Below are positions 7,780-15,671 of a stretch of DNA of 38,085 nucleotides, in pieces. This DNA is from Gammaproteobacteria bacterium (GTDB lineage: Bacteria; Pseudomonadota; Gammaproteobacteria; JAKDMP01): NCBI GenBank assembly GCA_027018875.1, contig JALUYA010000001.1, positions 77,457-115,541 on the forward strand, read 5' to 3'. The notes under the pieces are model-generated. The model ran no database searches and was not told the origin of the DNA. It was given only the letters and a program-made list of their open reading frames with translations. Positions within the stretch are counted from its first letter, which is position 1, and every line of letters begins with the position of its first letter. Both the position numbers and the translations under genes were made by a program.

Positions 7780-8847
7780 ATGAGTTACGAGCGGCCCAAG
7801 TCCACCCGATCTTCGGTTCGCCCCCATAGCCTGGCGTGGCTTCTGGTGGTCGTTATCGTGGCCGTCGGAGCCTATACAGGCTATACGTCCTGGCGGATTT
7901 TGCGGGCGCCTCTTCCGGTTGCCGGACTGACTTTTACCGTAACGCGGGGAGAAACCGTAGATTCCCTTGCCCGGAGGTTGCATACGCTCGGGGTTCTGCA
8001 TCATGCCTGGGATCTGATTTTATTAGCGAGGTTGCAGGGGCGGGCGCGACACATACAGGCGGGAGAGTACCGGATACCGGCCGGGCTTAGCGTTGCCGGA
8101 CTCCTGTCCATGTTGGTCAGGGGGCAAGTCCTTTTACACGATTTCGTTATCGTACCGGGTACAACCTTTGCCGAAATAGTATCCCGGCTCAGTCGTAACC
8201 CGGTTTTTCGTCCTACCCTTAAGGGCCTGAGTGACCAGGCCATCATGGACAGGCTCGGTCATCCGGGGCAATATCCGGAAGGACTTTTCGCTCCCGATAC
8301 GTACGCCTTTGCCCGTGGAACCCCCGATATTGCTGTTCTGAGGCGGGCCTATGTCAAAATGCAGCGCCGGCTAAACAAAGAATGGCGCGGGCGGGCTGAA
8401 AATCTACCGCTGAAAACACCTTATCAGGCATTGATTCTAGCGTCGATTATTGAAAAGGAGACCGCGATACCCGCAGAGAGAAAAAAAATTTCCGGGGTTT
8501 TCATCCGTAGGCTGAAGTATGGCATGCGCCTGGATGCCGACCCCACCGTAATCTATGGACTGGGGCAATTGTATCATGGAGTAATCACCCGGGCCGATCT
8601 GCGCCGGGATACCGCCTATAACACCTATCTGCACTATGGCCTGCCGCCCACGCCGATTTGTATGCCAAGTCTCGCCTCGATTTATGCCGCCCTACATCCC
8701 GGTGGGGGAAAATCCCTTTATTTTGTTGCCAAGGGGGATGGTACGCATGTGTTTTCGGATACTCTGGCCGAACAGAAGGCGATGATTCGGAAATATTTGC
8801 TCAACAAAGGAAATAAACTGCACGATGAATACCCGAAACTACATTAA
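7780..8847 (+). CDS. mltG: Endolytic murein transglycosylase MltG
   Basis: Cleaves nascent glycan strands in the periplasm and sets their length; anchored in the inner membrane. 355 residues. A short cytoplasmic N-terminus is followed by a transmembrane helix (about 18-38, LAWLLVVVIVAVGAYTGYTS), a LysM-like domain (TFTVTRGETVDSLARRL), and the YceG catalytic domain with EGLFAPDTYAF, the catalytic Glu in ASIIEKET, and DADPTVIYGLG. It overlaps tmk by 23 bases, the usual mltG-tmk-holB arrangement. Confidence 0.95.
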   Translation: MSYERPKSTRSSVRPHSLAWLLVVVIVAVGAYTGYTSWRILRAPLPVAGLTFTVTRGETVDSLARRLHTLGVLHHAWDLILLARLQGRARHIQAGEYRIPAGLSVAGLLSMLVRGQVLLHDFVIVPGTTFAEIVSRLSRNPVFRPTLKGLSDQAIMDRLGHPGQYPEGLFAPDTYAFARGTPDIAVLRRAYVKMQRRLNKEWRGRAENLPLKTPYQALILASIIEKETAIPAERKKISGVFIRRLKYGMRLDADPTVIYGLGQLYHGVITRADLRRDTAYNTYLHYGLPPTPICMPSLASIYAALHPGGGKSLYFVAKGDGTHVFSDTLAEQKAMIRKYLLNKGNKLHDEYPKLH

Positions 8848-9481
8848 AAAAGGTCGATTTATTACCCTGGAAGGGATTGAGGGGGTGGGAAAATCCACTC
8901 AGGCGGTACGTTTGGGTGCCTGGCTCGAATCGCGCGGGATCCCGGTACTGGTCACCCGGGAGCCCGGGGGGACAACCATTGCCGAAGATATTCGCGGGCT
9001 TCTCAAACGCGCGCCTCAAGGTTCCATCCCGGCGCCATGCGAGTTGCTGCTTATTTTTGCCGCGCGCCAGGCACATGCGGCCCGGGTTCTGCGGCCGGCC
9101 CTGGAGACGGGGCACTGGGTGATTTGCGACCGTTTTGTCGATGCGAGCTATGCCTATCAGGGGGGGGGTAGGGGGCTGCCCAAATCCCGGATCGCCGAAC
9201 TCGAATCCTGGTTGGTACCAGATCTCAGGCCCGATCTCACGCTCTTGTTAGATTTGCCGGTGCCCAATGCCCTGGCCCGCCTCAGCGGGCGCGGTACCCG
9301 CGATCGGTTCGAGCAGGAGGCCGCCACTTTCTTCATGCGGGTTCGCAATGCCTATCTCACCCGGGCCGAGGCGGAGCCCGAACGCATTCACTGCATCGAC
9401 GCAAACGCCGATATTGATGCTGTCGAGGCCCAATGCCGCGCGCCGGTCGAAGCCTTGATTGCGGCTGGCGATCCATGCTGA
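8825..9481 (+). CDS. tmk: Thymidylate kinase Tmk
   Basis: Phosphorylates dTMP to dTDP. 218 residues. P-loop GIEGVGKST at 17-25, TREPGGT for dTMP binding, ICDRFVDASYAYQGGGRGL with the DR motif, and a LID segment RGTRDRFEQE. It overlaps the end of mltG and the start of holB, so it is probably translated by coupling within one transcript. Confidence 0.96.
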   Translation: MNTRNYIKKGRFITLEGIEGVGKSTQAVRLGAWLESRGIPVLVTREPGGTTIAEDIRGLLKRAPQGSIPAPCELLLIFAARQAHAARVLRPALETGHWVICDRFVDASYAYQGGGRGLPKSRIAELESWLVPDLRPDLTLLLDLPVPNALARLSGRGTRDRFEQEAATFFMRVRNAYLTRAEAEPERIHCIDANADIDAVEAQCRAPVEALIAAGDPC

Positions 9482-10446
9482 GTGACTTACCATGGCTGCA
9501 TGATTCCGGGAGCCGATTGGCGCAGATTCTTTCCAGTCAGCGTTTGCCTGCAGGGTTGTTATTGTATGGCCCACGGGGTCTCGGCCGGCATCGTCTCGCC
9601 TGCGCCGTGGCCCAAATCCGGTTCTGCCGGCATCCGGGTTCAGGACTGAAGAGCTGCGAAGAATGCCCTGCCTGTATGCAGGTACGCGCCGGGAGCCATC
9701 CTGATCTGCTCCAGGTACGCCCCGAGGCGGAAAATTCGGCTATTAAGATAGAATCGATCCGTGATCTTTCGCGCCGATTGGCACTTTCTTCCGGCAGTAG
9801 CGGTGCCCGCATAGCAATCATTTCGCCCGCGGAGAGGCTCAGTATCGCCGCGGCCAACGCGTTACTTAAAACACTCGAGGAGCCTTCTCCGGGAGTCACT
9901 CTGATCCTTGTCAGCAATGCCTCGGGAGGCTTGCCTGCAACGGTGCTCAGCCGTTGCCAGCGGGTCAGGGTCAGCCCGCCGTCGACCGAATCGGCTTTAC
10001 GCTGGCTCAATCAACGCCAGGAGCGGACGGATTGGTCTATTTGGTTGACCCTAGCGGGAGGCGCACCGCTCGGGGCGCTGACGCTCGCGCGGACGTTGCC
10101 CGACGATGTTTCGGCGTTGCTGGACTCGCTGATCCAGGTCGTTAATGGCCGGCGTGATCCACTGCAATTTGCCAGTCAGGCCGCAGAGTGGCCGCTGGAG
10201 CAACTGATCGGGTTGATCACCTGGCTTCTCCGGGTCGCAACCCGGGCATGGGTTCATGCACCACTGCCCGATTCCGTCTGGACCAGGCAAATTGCGCAGG
10301 CTTCCCACCTAGCGGATGGGCGCCGTCTCGTTCGTGCCTGGCAAGAAGCACACGGGTTACTCGCCGAAATCCAGGGGCTTAACCCCGCACTTGCACGAGA
10401 GCGTCTGATCCTGTTAACTATGCAGGCGTTTCGTTCTGCCCGATAG
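9475..10446 (+). CDS. holB: DNA polymerase III delta-prime subunit HolB
   Basis: Subunit of the clamp loader that places the sliding clamp on DNA. 323 residues from ATG 9475, which overlaps the tmk stop by seven bases; an in-frame upstream ATG at 9433 is less likely. The nucleotide-binding loop is degenerate (GPRGLGRHRLA lacks the P-loop Lys), as expected for a non-hydrolysing delta-prime. A four-Cys zinc module follows (CRHPG to CEECPACMQ), then NALLKTLEEPSPG and the SRCQR arginine-finger motif. The neighbours tmk and pilZ match the arrangement in Pseudomonas. Confidence 0.93.
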   Translation: MLSDLPWLHDSGSRLAQILSSQRLPAGLLLYGPRGLGRHRLACAVAQIRFCRHPGSGLKSCEECPACMQVRAGSHPDLLQVRPEAENSAIKIESIRDLSRRLALSSGSSGARIAIISPAERLSIAAANALLKTLEEPSPGVTLILVSNASGGLPATVLSRCQRVRVSPPSTESALRWLNQRQERTDWSIWLTLAGGAPLGALTLARTLPDDVSALLDSLIQVVNGRRDPLQFASQAAEWPLEQLIGLITWLLRVATRAWVHAPLPDSVWTRQIAQASHLADGRRLVRAWQEAHGLLAEIQGLNPALARERLILLTMQAFRSAR

Positions 10447-10461
10447 GAGGCCGTCTGCGTC

Positions 10462-10800
10462 ATGAGTCGTCAAGGCATACTCCAGGTGAATCTCAGCGAT
10501 CGCGTTCACCTCTATATGGCCTACATGCCATTCATTCGTGGAGGCGGGTTATTTGTCCCGACTACGGACGAATACAAGATAGGTGATGAGGTTTTCATGC
10601 TGGTTAAATTGCCCGAAGTCCCGGCGGCTAAAGGTGTGGCCGGAAAGGTCGTGTGGATTACGCCCAAGGGTGCATCCAGCCCACGCAAACAGGGAATAGG
10701 GGTGCAATTTAGCGAGCAGGACCGGGGAGAAATGGAACGCCAGATCCAAGCGCTTCTGGCGGGGCGGATCGCGGCGGAAAAAGGTACTCAAACTCTGTAG
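10462..10800 (+). CDS. pilZ: PilZ-domain protein (type IV pilus PilZ type)
   Basis: 112 residues, a single PilZ beta-barrel. The family founder lies next to holB in Pseudomonas and is needed for type IV pilus assembly. The N-terminal RxxxR motif used to bind cyclic di-GMP is absent, while the domain core is kept (GGGLFVPTTDEYKIGDEVFM, GKVVWITPKG, KQGIGVQF), as in the original non-binding PilZ. This favours a pilus-assembly role through protein contacts rather than ligand sensing. It begins 15 bases after holB. tatD, often next, is absent here. Confidence 0.87.
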   Translation: MSRQGILQVNLSDRVHLYMAYMPFIRGGGLFVPTTDEYKIGDEVFMLVKLPEVPAAKGVAGKVVWITPKGASSPRKQGIGVQFSEQDRGEMERQIQALLAGRIAAEKGTQTL

Positions 10801-10820
10801 ACAAGTTGAAATATCTCCGT

Positions 10821-10851
10821 CTGGCTTAGCCTGATTATCAGGCTAAGCCAG
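10821..10851. terminator. Strong hairpin after pilZ, terminator-like
   Basis: A perfect 14-base-pair stem (CTGGCTTAGCCTGA with its exact complement) closes on a TTA loop, 20 bases after the pilZ stop. It would end the fabD-pilZ transcript. The downstream bases TCTCTACC are not a proper U-tract, so intrinsic termination is uncertain; it might instead protect 3' ends or act with Rho. Confidence 0.6.
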
Positions 10852-10974
10852 TCTCTACCGGCGTGGTTGACAGCCTTGCGGCAGGACAATCCCAGATGTT
10901 GGCTCCCGTCCGGCTCAGGCTATTCCGCTATTCTTGGCGGTTTCATCCCGAAAAATCTGCAAGGGCTTGATGTC

Positions 10975-12399
10975 ATGACCAATAAAGCAGTAGCAGGCAG
11001 CAACCTTGGCGTAATTGCCCTTACGCTGATGACCGCCGCACTTTTTCTCACCTTGCGCAATATGCCGATGATGGCCGCAGCCGGTCTGGAAATGGTTTTC
11101 TTCAATTTTGTCACGGTGTTTGCCTTTCTCATTCCCATTGCGCTGGTATCGGCGGAACTGGCGACTGCCTGGCCGAAGAATGGTATTTTTCATTGGGCCG
11201 AGGCGGCCTTCGGTACCCGCTGGGGATTTACTGCGGTCTGGTTGCAATGGGTTCAGAGCCTGTTCGGAATCACTTCGATTCTTTCCTATGTGGCCGCGAG
11301 CCTTACCTATGCCTTTGACCCGGGGTTGGGTAACAACCGCTATTTTATTGTCGCGGTGATCCTGGTCGTATATTGGACGGCTACTTTCGCCAACCTGCAC
11401 GGCACCCGCGCCTCGGGGTTGATTTCCAGCGTATGCCTGAGTGTGGGAGTCCTGCTGCCGAGCGTGGTGCTAATCGGTCTGGCAGTACTCTATGTTGTCC
11501 AGGGCCATCCGCTGCACCTGAATTTGGCTATGACCCTTGGTAACTGGTTGCCACTCGGGCACCCCGAGCGCAGTCTGGTGCTGTTTCTGAGTTTTATCTT
11601 CGGTGTAGTCGGTATCGAGGTTTCCGCCAGTCACGCACGCGAAGTACGCAACGTACGTCGCAACTACCCGATCGCCGTCTTTACTGCCGCTGTGCTGGGC
11701 TTCTTCCTCACCCTGTTGGGGGGGCTCGCCGTGGCCGTGATTATACCTACGAACCGGCTTGACCTGGTTTCCGGGGCGGTCCAGACACTGGCCTATTTAT
11801 TTAACACCTATCACATGGTTTGGCTGGTGCCGGTTGTTTCCTTGCTTGTTGCTCTCGGTGCGGCCGGCCAGGTAAGCACATGGGTGGTGGGCCCGGTCAA
11901 GGGTCTTTGGGCCGCGGGCCGTGCCGGCAACCTGCCACCCATATTGCAGGAAGTTAACGCACGGGGGGTACCGCGCAATCTGCTCCTCGTGCAGGCACTC
12001 GCCATGAGTACCGTCACCTTAGTTTTCCTGGTCATTCCATCGGTCGATATCGCCTTTCTATTGTTGACTTCGGTAGCGGTTGTGCTGTACTCGGTGATGT
12101 ATTTATTCCTCTTCGCCGCCGCTATCCGCCTGCGTTATACCAAACCCGATATCCCCCGCCCCTACCGGGTTCCGGGCGGGCGGGTGTGGGGGTTATGGCT
12201 GGTAGCAGGAACGGGCTTTCTCACTACATTCCTATGTCTGCTGATCGGATTTCTTCCACCGGGGGTTGGCCTTGGCGCCGCTCGCTATGCCGGGCTTATT
12301 CTGTTTATACTGCTACTGATGTTGGCGCTTCCATTGTTTCTCGAACACTTCCGTCCCGCGCGTTGGCAGTCCACCGCCGATCCTACCCTTCCGGAGTAA
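10975..12399 (+). CDS. gadC: Glutamate/GABA antiporter GadC
   Basis: An APC-superfamily exchanger importing glutamate and exporting GABA, so that the decarboxylase can consume protons. About 474 residues with some twelve membrane segments. Resemblance to E. coli GadC is clear by eye: IPIALVSAELAT, FGVVGIEVSASHAREV, STWVVGPVKGLW, PDIPRPYRVPGG. The ATG at 10975 is chosen because a membrane domain starts just after it and AAGG lies upstream; an in-frame TTG at 10867 would add 36 atypical residues. Only about 18 residues follow the last membrane segment, so the roughly 35-residue cytoplasmic C-plug of E. coli GadC is missing. It ends three bases before gadB. Confidence 0.86.
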   Translation: MTNKAVAGSNLGVIALTLMTAALFLTLRNMPMMAAAGLEMVFFNFVTVFAFLIPIALVSAELATAWPKNGIFHWAEAAFGTRWGFTAVWLQWVQSLFGITSILSYVAASLTYAFDPGLGNNRYFIVAVILVVYWTATFANLHGTRASGLISSVCLSVGVLLPSVVLIGLAVLYVVQGHPLHLNLAMTLGNWLPLGHPERSLVLFLSFIFGVVGIEVSASHAREVRNVRRNYPIAVFTAAVLGFFLTLLGGLAVAVIIPTNRLDLVSGAVQTLAYLFNTYHMVWLVPVVSLLVALGAAGQVSTWVVGPVKGLWAAGRAGNLPPILQEVNARGVPRNLLLVQALAMSTVTLVFLVIPSVDIAFLLLTSVAVVLYSVMYLFLFAAAIRLRYTKPDIPRPYRVPGGRVWGLWLVAGTGFLTTFLCLLIGFLPPGVGLGAARYAGLILFILLLMLALPLFLEHFRPARWQSTADPTLPE

Positions 12400-12402
12400 C
12401 AC

Positions 12403-13776
12403 ATGGTCAAAAAATTTGTCCCCGACACCAATCTCGCTCCCACCTATGGATCCCGCGCAATGGGCAAGCCGGTACCTAAATATTCCTTGCCACAAGAGGG
12501 GATGGCAGCCACTACCGCCTACCGTCTTATCCATGACGAACTCATGCTCGACGGTAACGCCCGGCTTAACCTCGCCACCTTTGTCACCACCTGGATGGAA
12601 CCCGAGGCCGAACGGCTGATGGCCGATACCTTTGACAAAAACATGATCGATAAGGATGAATATCCACAAACCGCGGAAATCGAGTCCCGCTGTGTCAATA
12701 TGATTGCGCGCCTGTTTCACGCCTCGCCGCAGGAAGACCCGATCGGTGTTTCCGCCATCGGCTCCAGCGAAGCGGTCATGCTCGCCGGCATGGCACTCAA
12801 GTGGCGCTGGCGCGCACGGCGCGAGGCCGCCGGCCGCTCGGCCACGAAGCCCAATCTGATTCTGGGCCGCAATGTCCAGGTCGTGTGGGAGAAATTCTGC
12901 CGTTACTGGGAAGTCGAGCCGCGGTATATCCCCATATGCGAAGGCCGCTACGTCATTACCCCCGAGGATGTTCTCAGCCGCATCGACGAGAACACCATTG
13001 GTGTAGTTGCTATTCTGGGCACTACTTTTACCGGCGAGTTCGAGCCCATCAAGGCCATCCACGATGCCGTCGTACGCCACAATGCCGAACACAACCTGGC
13101 CGTCGCGCTGCACATCGATGCCGCTAGCGGCGGCTTCGTCGCCCCCTTCATCCACCCCGATCTACGCTGGGACTTCCGCCTGCCCAATGTCGTTTCCATC
13201 AATGTTTCCGGGCACAAATATGGACTGGTCTATCCCGGAGTCGGTTGGGCCATATGGCGGGGCAGGGAACACCTTCCCGAAGGCCTCGTCTTCCACGTCA
13301 ACTATCTTGGCGGCGACATGCCTACCTTCACGTTGAATTTTTCCCGGCCCGGTAACCAGATCGTTGGTCAGTACTACAACTTTCTGCGTCTCGGCCGCGA
13401 AGGCTACACTCGCATCATGATTACCTTACGCGATACGGCCATGATGCTTGCCGAGCGTATCGGCAAGCTCGGTCCTTTTAAGTGTCTGAGTGACGGCAGC
13501 ACCATCCCCGTGTTCGCCTTTCGTTTGCAGGATGTTTCGCACTATTCCGTTTACGATGTTTCCGAACATCTGCGTATCCGGGGGTGGCAGGTGCCTGCCT
13601 ACACCATGCCGCCGGCCGCTGAAAATGTTGCGGTGCTCCGCATCGTCATACGCGAAGGCTTTTCCCGCGATATGGCCGAATTGCTGCTCGGAGATCTTCG
13701 CAAGGTCATCGTTGAACTAGAGCGCGAGCCGCCGGCACACCCGCGTGGGCCGAGCGGCCGGTTTCATCACGGCTGA
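12403..13776 (+). CDS. gadB: Glutamate decarboxylase
   Basis: PLP enzyme converting glutamate to GABA and CO2 with consumption of a cytoplasmic proton. 457 residues. Family signatures include FVTTWMEPEAERLM, GSSEAVMLAGMALKW, HIDAASGGFVAPF and the PLP lysine Lys272 in NVSGHKYGLVYPGVGW. The C-terminus ends RFHHG, resembling the E. coli FKHT end whose penultimate His closes the active site at neutral pH, so a similar switch is possible. It follows gadC directly, indicating an acid-resistance operon. The window holds no recognisable Gad regulator. Third-position C is frequent compared with neighbours, a qualitative impression. Confidence 0.95.
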   Translation: MVKKFVPDTNLAPTYGSRAMGKPVPKYSLPQEGMAATTAYRLIHDELMLDGNARLNLATFVTTWMEPEAERLMADTFDKNMIDKDEYPQTAEIESRCVNMIARLFHASPQEDPIGVSAIGSSEAVMLAGMALKWRWRARREAAGRSATKPNLILGRNVQVVWEKFCRYWEVEPRYIPICEGRYVITPEDVLSRIDENTIGVVAILGTTFTGEFEPIKAIHDAVVRHNAEHNLAVALHIDAASGGFVAPFIHPDLRWDFRLPNVVSINVSGHKYGLVYPGVGWAIWRGREHLPEGLVFHVNYLGGDMPTFTLNFSRPGNQIVGQYYNFLRLGREGYTRIMITLRDTAMMLAERIGKLGPFKCLSDGSTIPVFAFRLQDVSHYSVYDVSEHLRIRGWQVPAYTMPPAAENVAVLRIVIREGFSRDMAELLLGDLRKVIVELEREPPAHPRGPSGRFHHG

Positions 13777-14323
13777 CAACTCCTAACCGAATGGGAAGAT
13801 TCGGTATGAAAACGGAGCCGCCCGGGATTCAGCCGGAAGCAATGCTTTAGCGCTACATTTGACAATCAGGAGACAACCCCGCTCTATCGTGCTTTCATCC
13901 GATTCAATATCAGCCGATATCTTTAAACTTTATGCAGTGTAAACAATAAGTTGAACTATGTTTATATAGAGTATCCGGATTTTGCGGATCGGGTTGTTAC
14001 AATCCGGTTACTCAAAATCGAGTCTGTCATTCATTTTCTCCAATCCGGGAGAATATGCCTTATCCGCCCCTGGATGGCTGTCCCATGTTTGAGACCTGCT
14101 TAAATTCCTAAAGAGTTAAACTCATTTCTGGTGTATGGAGTGGGTTGAGAAGGGCCGATAAGAAAATAAGTTTTTGCTGCGCTCTACTCCATTTGGTTTT
14201 CGGTGTTATCATTATTTAGATTTGAGTCTAAGCCTGTTACTGGGTGAGAGGTATTTTTCATCCTATATTCAATCTGTTGTCGATATTTATTTACTGAATT
14301 CAAACTCCGAAGCTTGAGTATCG
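13777..14323. other. AT-rich intergenic region without a recognised gene
   Basis: About 547 bases between gadB and the cis-prenyltransferase, visibly more AT-rich than the flanks. ACCGAA (13786-13791) and TTCGGT (13800-13805) form a weak 6-bp hairpin just after gadB. TTGACA at 13859-13864 resembles a -35 box but the -10 17 bases on is poor. No ORF resembles a known protein. It may be leftover DNA at an island edge or the untranslated leader of the next gene. Confidence 0.6.
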
Positions 14324-15208
14324 ATGAGTAAATTCCGTTCCGAGCATCACGACGTACCCGATGTTATAGCTATGGGAGTCCCCATTGCCTTGCGATTTAG
14401 CCTGCATAAGGGGGTGGGACGTAAACTTTGGCGTACTCTGGTTCGACCCTTGTATTGGGGGTACGAACGCCGGCTCGAGCGGGAAGTCGGCGCAGGGCCG
14501 ATGCCGGCGCATATCGGGCTGATTCTCGATGGTAATCGGCGTTTTGCCCGAGGGCACGGGTTTGAGTCCGTAATAGGGCATCATTTTGGTGTGCGCAAGC
14601 TGCGTGCATTTCTTGAATGGTGCGTGGAGTTTAGCGTTCGCCATGTCACGCTCTATGTATTCAGCACCGAGAATTTTAAGCGGGCTCCCGCCGAGGTGGA
14701 ATACCTGCTGAATCTATTTGTCCGCGAAAGCGAAGAATTATTGCTTAGTCCGCGTTTGCGCGCCGATCGGATCCGGGTCAAGGTCATTGGTCAGCGGTAT
14801 CGCTTGCCTCCCCACGTGATCGAGGCTACCGAAGCACTGGAAGTGTCCACGGCGAGCCATGACGGAATGCTGTTGACCATCGCACTGGCCTATGGAGGGC
14901 GCGAGGAAATCGCCGATGCGGTACGGGATTTGTTGCAGGAGGCGGCAAGTAAAAAAATCTCTATGGAGGAACTGGCCTCCAGCCTGAGTGCCGATGAACT
15001 CTCACGTCATTTGTATACCGCCGGTATGCCGGATCCGGATTTTATTATCCGCACCAGCGGGGAACAGCGTCTCTCCGGGTTCCTGCTATGGCAGTCGGCC
15101 TACAGTGAGTTTTATTTCTGTGATGCGTTGTGGCCGGAGTTCAGGCGGATCGATTTCTTGCGGGCTTTGCGCAGTTATCAGCGGCGCGAGCGCCGCTATG
15201 GGAGCTAG
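14324..15208 (+). CDS. Cis-prenyltransferase, UppS-like (probable second, atypical copy)
   Basis: 294 residues of the isoprenyl diphosphate synthase (cis-prenyltransferase) family, which adds isoprene units in cis configuration. The diphosphate-binding site is LILDGNRRFARGHG with Asp69; VTLYVFSTENFKRAPAEV and the C-terminal RTSGEQRLSGFLLWQSAYSE are conserved. Bacterial UppS usually reads MDGNGRWAK; the NRRFAR form recalls the mycobacterial and archaeal branch. An N-terminal extension of about 60 residues has a mildly hydrophobic stretch and RPLYWGYERRL. The gene stands alone, not beside cdsA, dxr or frr where the housekeeping uppS normally lies. The product chain length cannot be read from the sequence. 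Confidence 0.85.
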   Translation: MSKFRSEHHDVPDVIAMGVPIALRFSLHKGVGRKLWRTLVRPLYWGYERRLEREVGAGPMPAHIGLILDGNRRFARGHGFESVIGHHFGVRKLRAFLEWCVEFSVRHVTLYVFSTENFKRAPAEVEYLLNLFVRESEELLLSPRLRADRIRVKVIGQRYRLPPHVIEATEALEVSTASHDGMLLTIALAYGGREEIADAVRDLLQEAASKKISMEELASSLSADELSRHLYTAGMPDPDFIIRTSGEQRLSGFLLWQSAYSEFYFCDALWPEFRRIDFLRALRSYQRRERRYGS

Positions 15209-15212
15209 GCGC

Positions 15213-15596
15213 CTAACGCAGCAGCAGGACGACCGCGGCGTTGCGCCCTTCACTCAGCACGATATTCCAGGTTCGACAGGCCGCTGCGGTATCCATGATC
15301 TCCAGTCCCATCCCCACGGCCAAAAGCGGGGCAAGAGTGTCTCGATCCGGGAATTGCTGCCGTTCACCGGTGCCGATGAGCAGTGGTCGGGGAGGGGGCA
15401 CCAGCGTGAGCAGGCGGGCCAGATGCGTGGCTGTAAGTTCGGTGTAGGCTTGCGGCATCCAGTCCTGATAAATGGTTTCCGGGGTAAGGACCAGGCTCGA
15501 TCGGTAGGTTTTCTCATGAATGAGAATCTCGCCTGGCTTGTAGCTCCGTACCGCCGGTTGATGCTTGCCTAGTAAGAAGTCGCGAACTATTTCCAT
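15213..15596 (-). CDS. Mth938-like domain (DUF498 family) protein
   Basis: 127 residues, related to the small Mth938/NDUFAF3-like family of unsettled function. The typical core is present: LLIGTGERQQFP, then GLEIMDTAAACRTWNIVLSEGR, and a hydrophobic AAVVLLL end. It is convergent with the cis-prenyltransferase, with only four bases between stops, and divergent from prfB. In mitochondria the related NDUFAF3 helps complex I assembly; a role here is not shown. Confidence 0.82.
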   Translation of the reverse strand: MEIVRDFLLGKHQPAVRSYKPGEILIHEKTYRSSLVLTPETIYQDWMPQAYTELTATHLARLLTLVPPPRPLLIGTGERQQFPDRDTLAPLLAVGMGLEIMDTAAACRTWNIVLSEGRNAAVVLLLR

Positions 15597-15615
15597 ATTT
15601 TATTATCGTAGCACC

Positions 15616-15644
15616 GTGTCTGGTATGACTGAATTTTCTATAAT
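15616..15644 (+). promoter_or_regulatory. prfB: Candidate sigma-70 promoter for prfB-lysS
   Basis: A perfect TATAAT at 15639-15644 follows GTGTCT at 15616-15621 (3 of 6 bases to consensus) with a 17-base spacer. Transcription would start near 15651, about 20 bases ahead of the prfB GTG. AGGA at 15661-15664 is the ribosome-binding site. Confidence 0.5.
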
Positions 15645-15671
15645 AGCCCGCCGTTCAGTGAGGATGCAGTC

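Noticed and set aside
10867-10974. Upstream TTG start for gadC and a TTGACA promoter box at 10867
   Set aside because: The added residues are unlike GadC, and no -10 element lies at the right distance from TTGACA.
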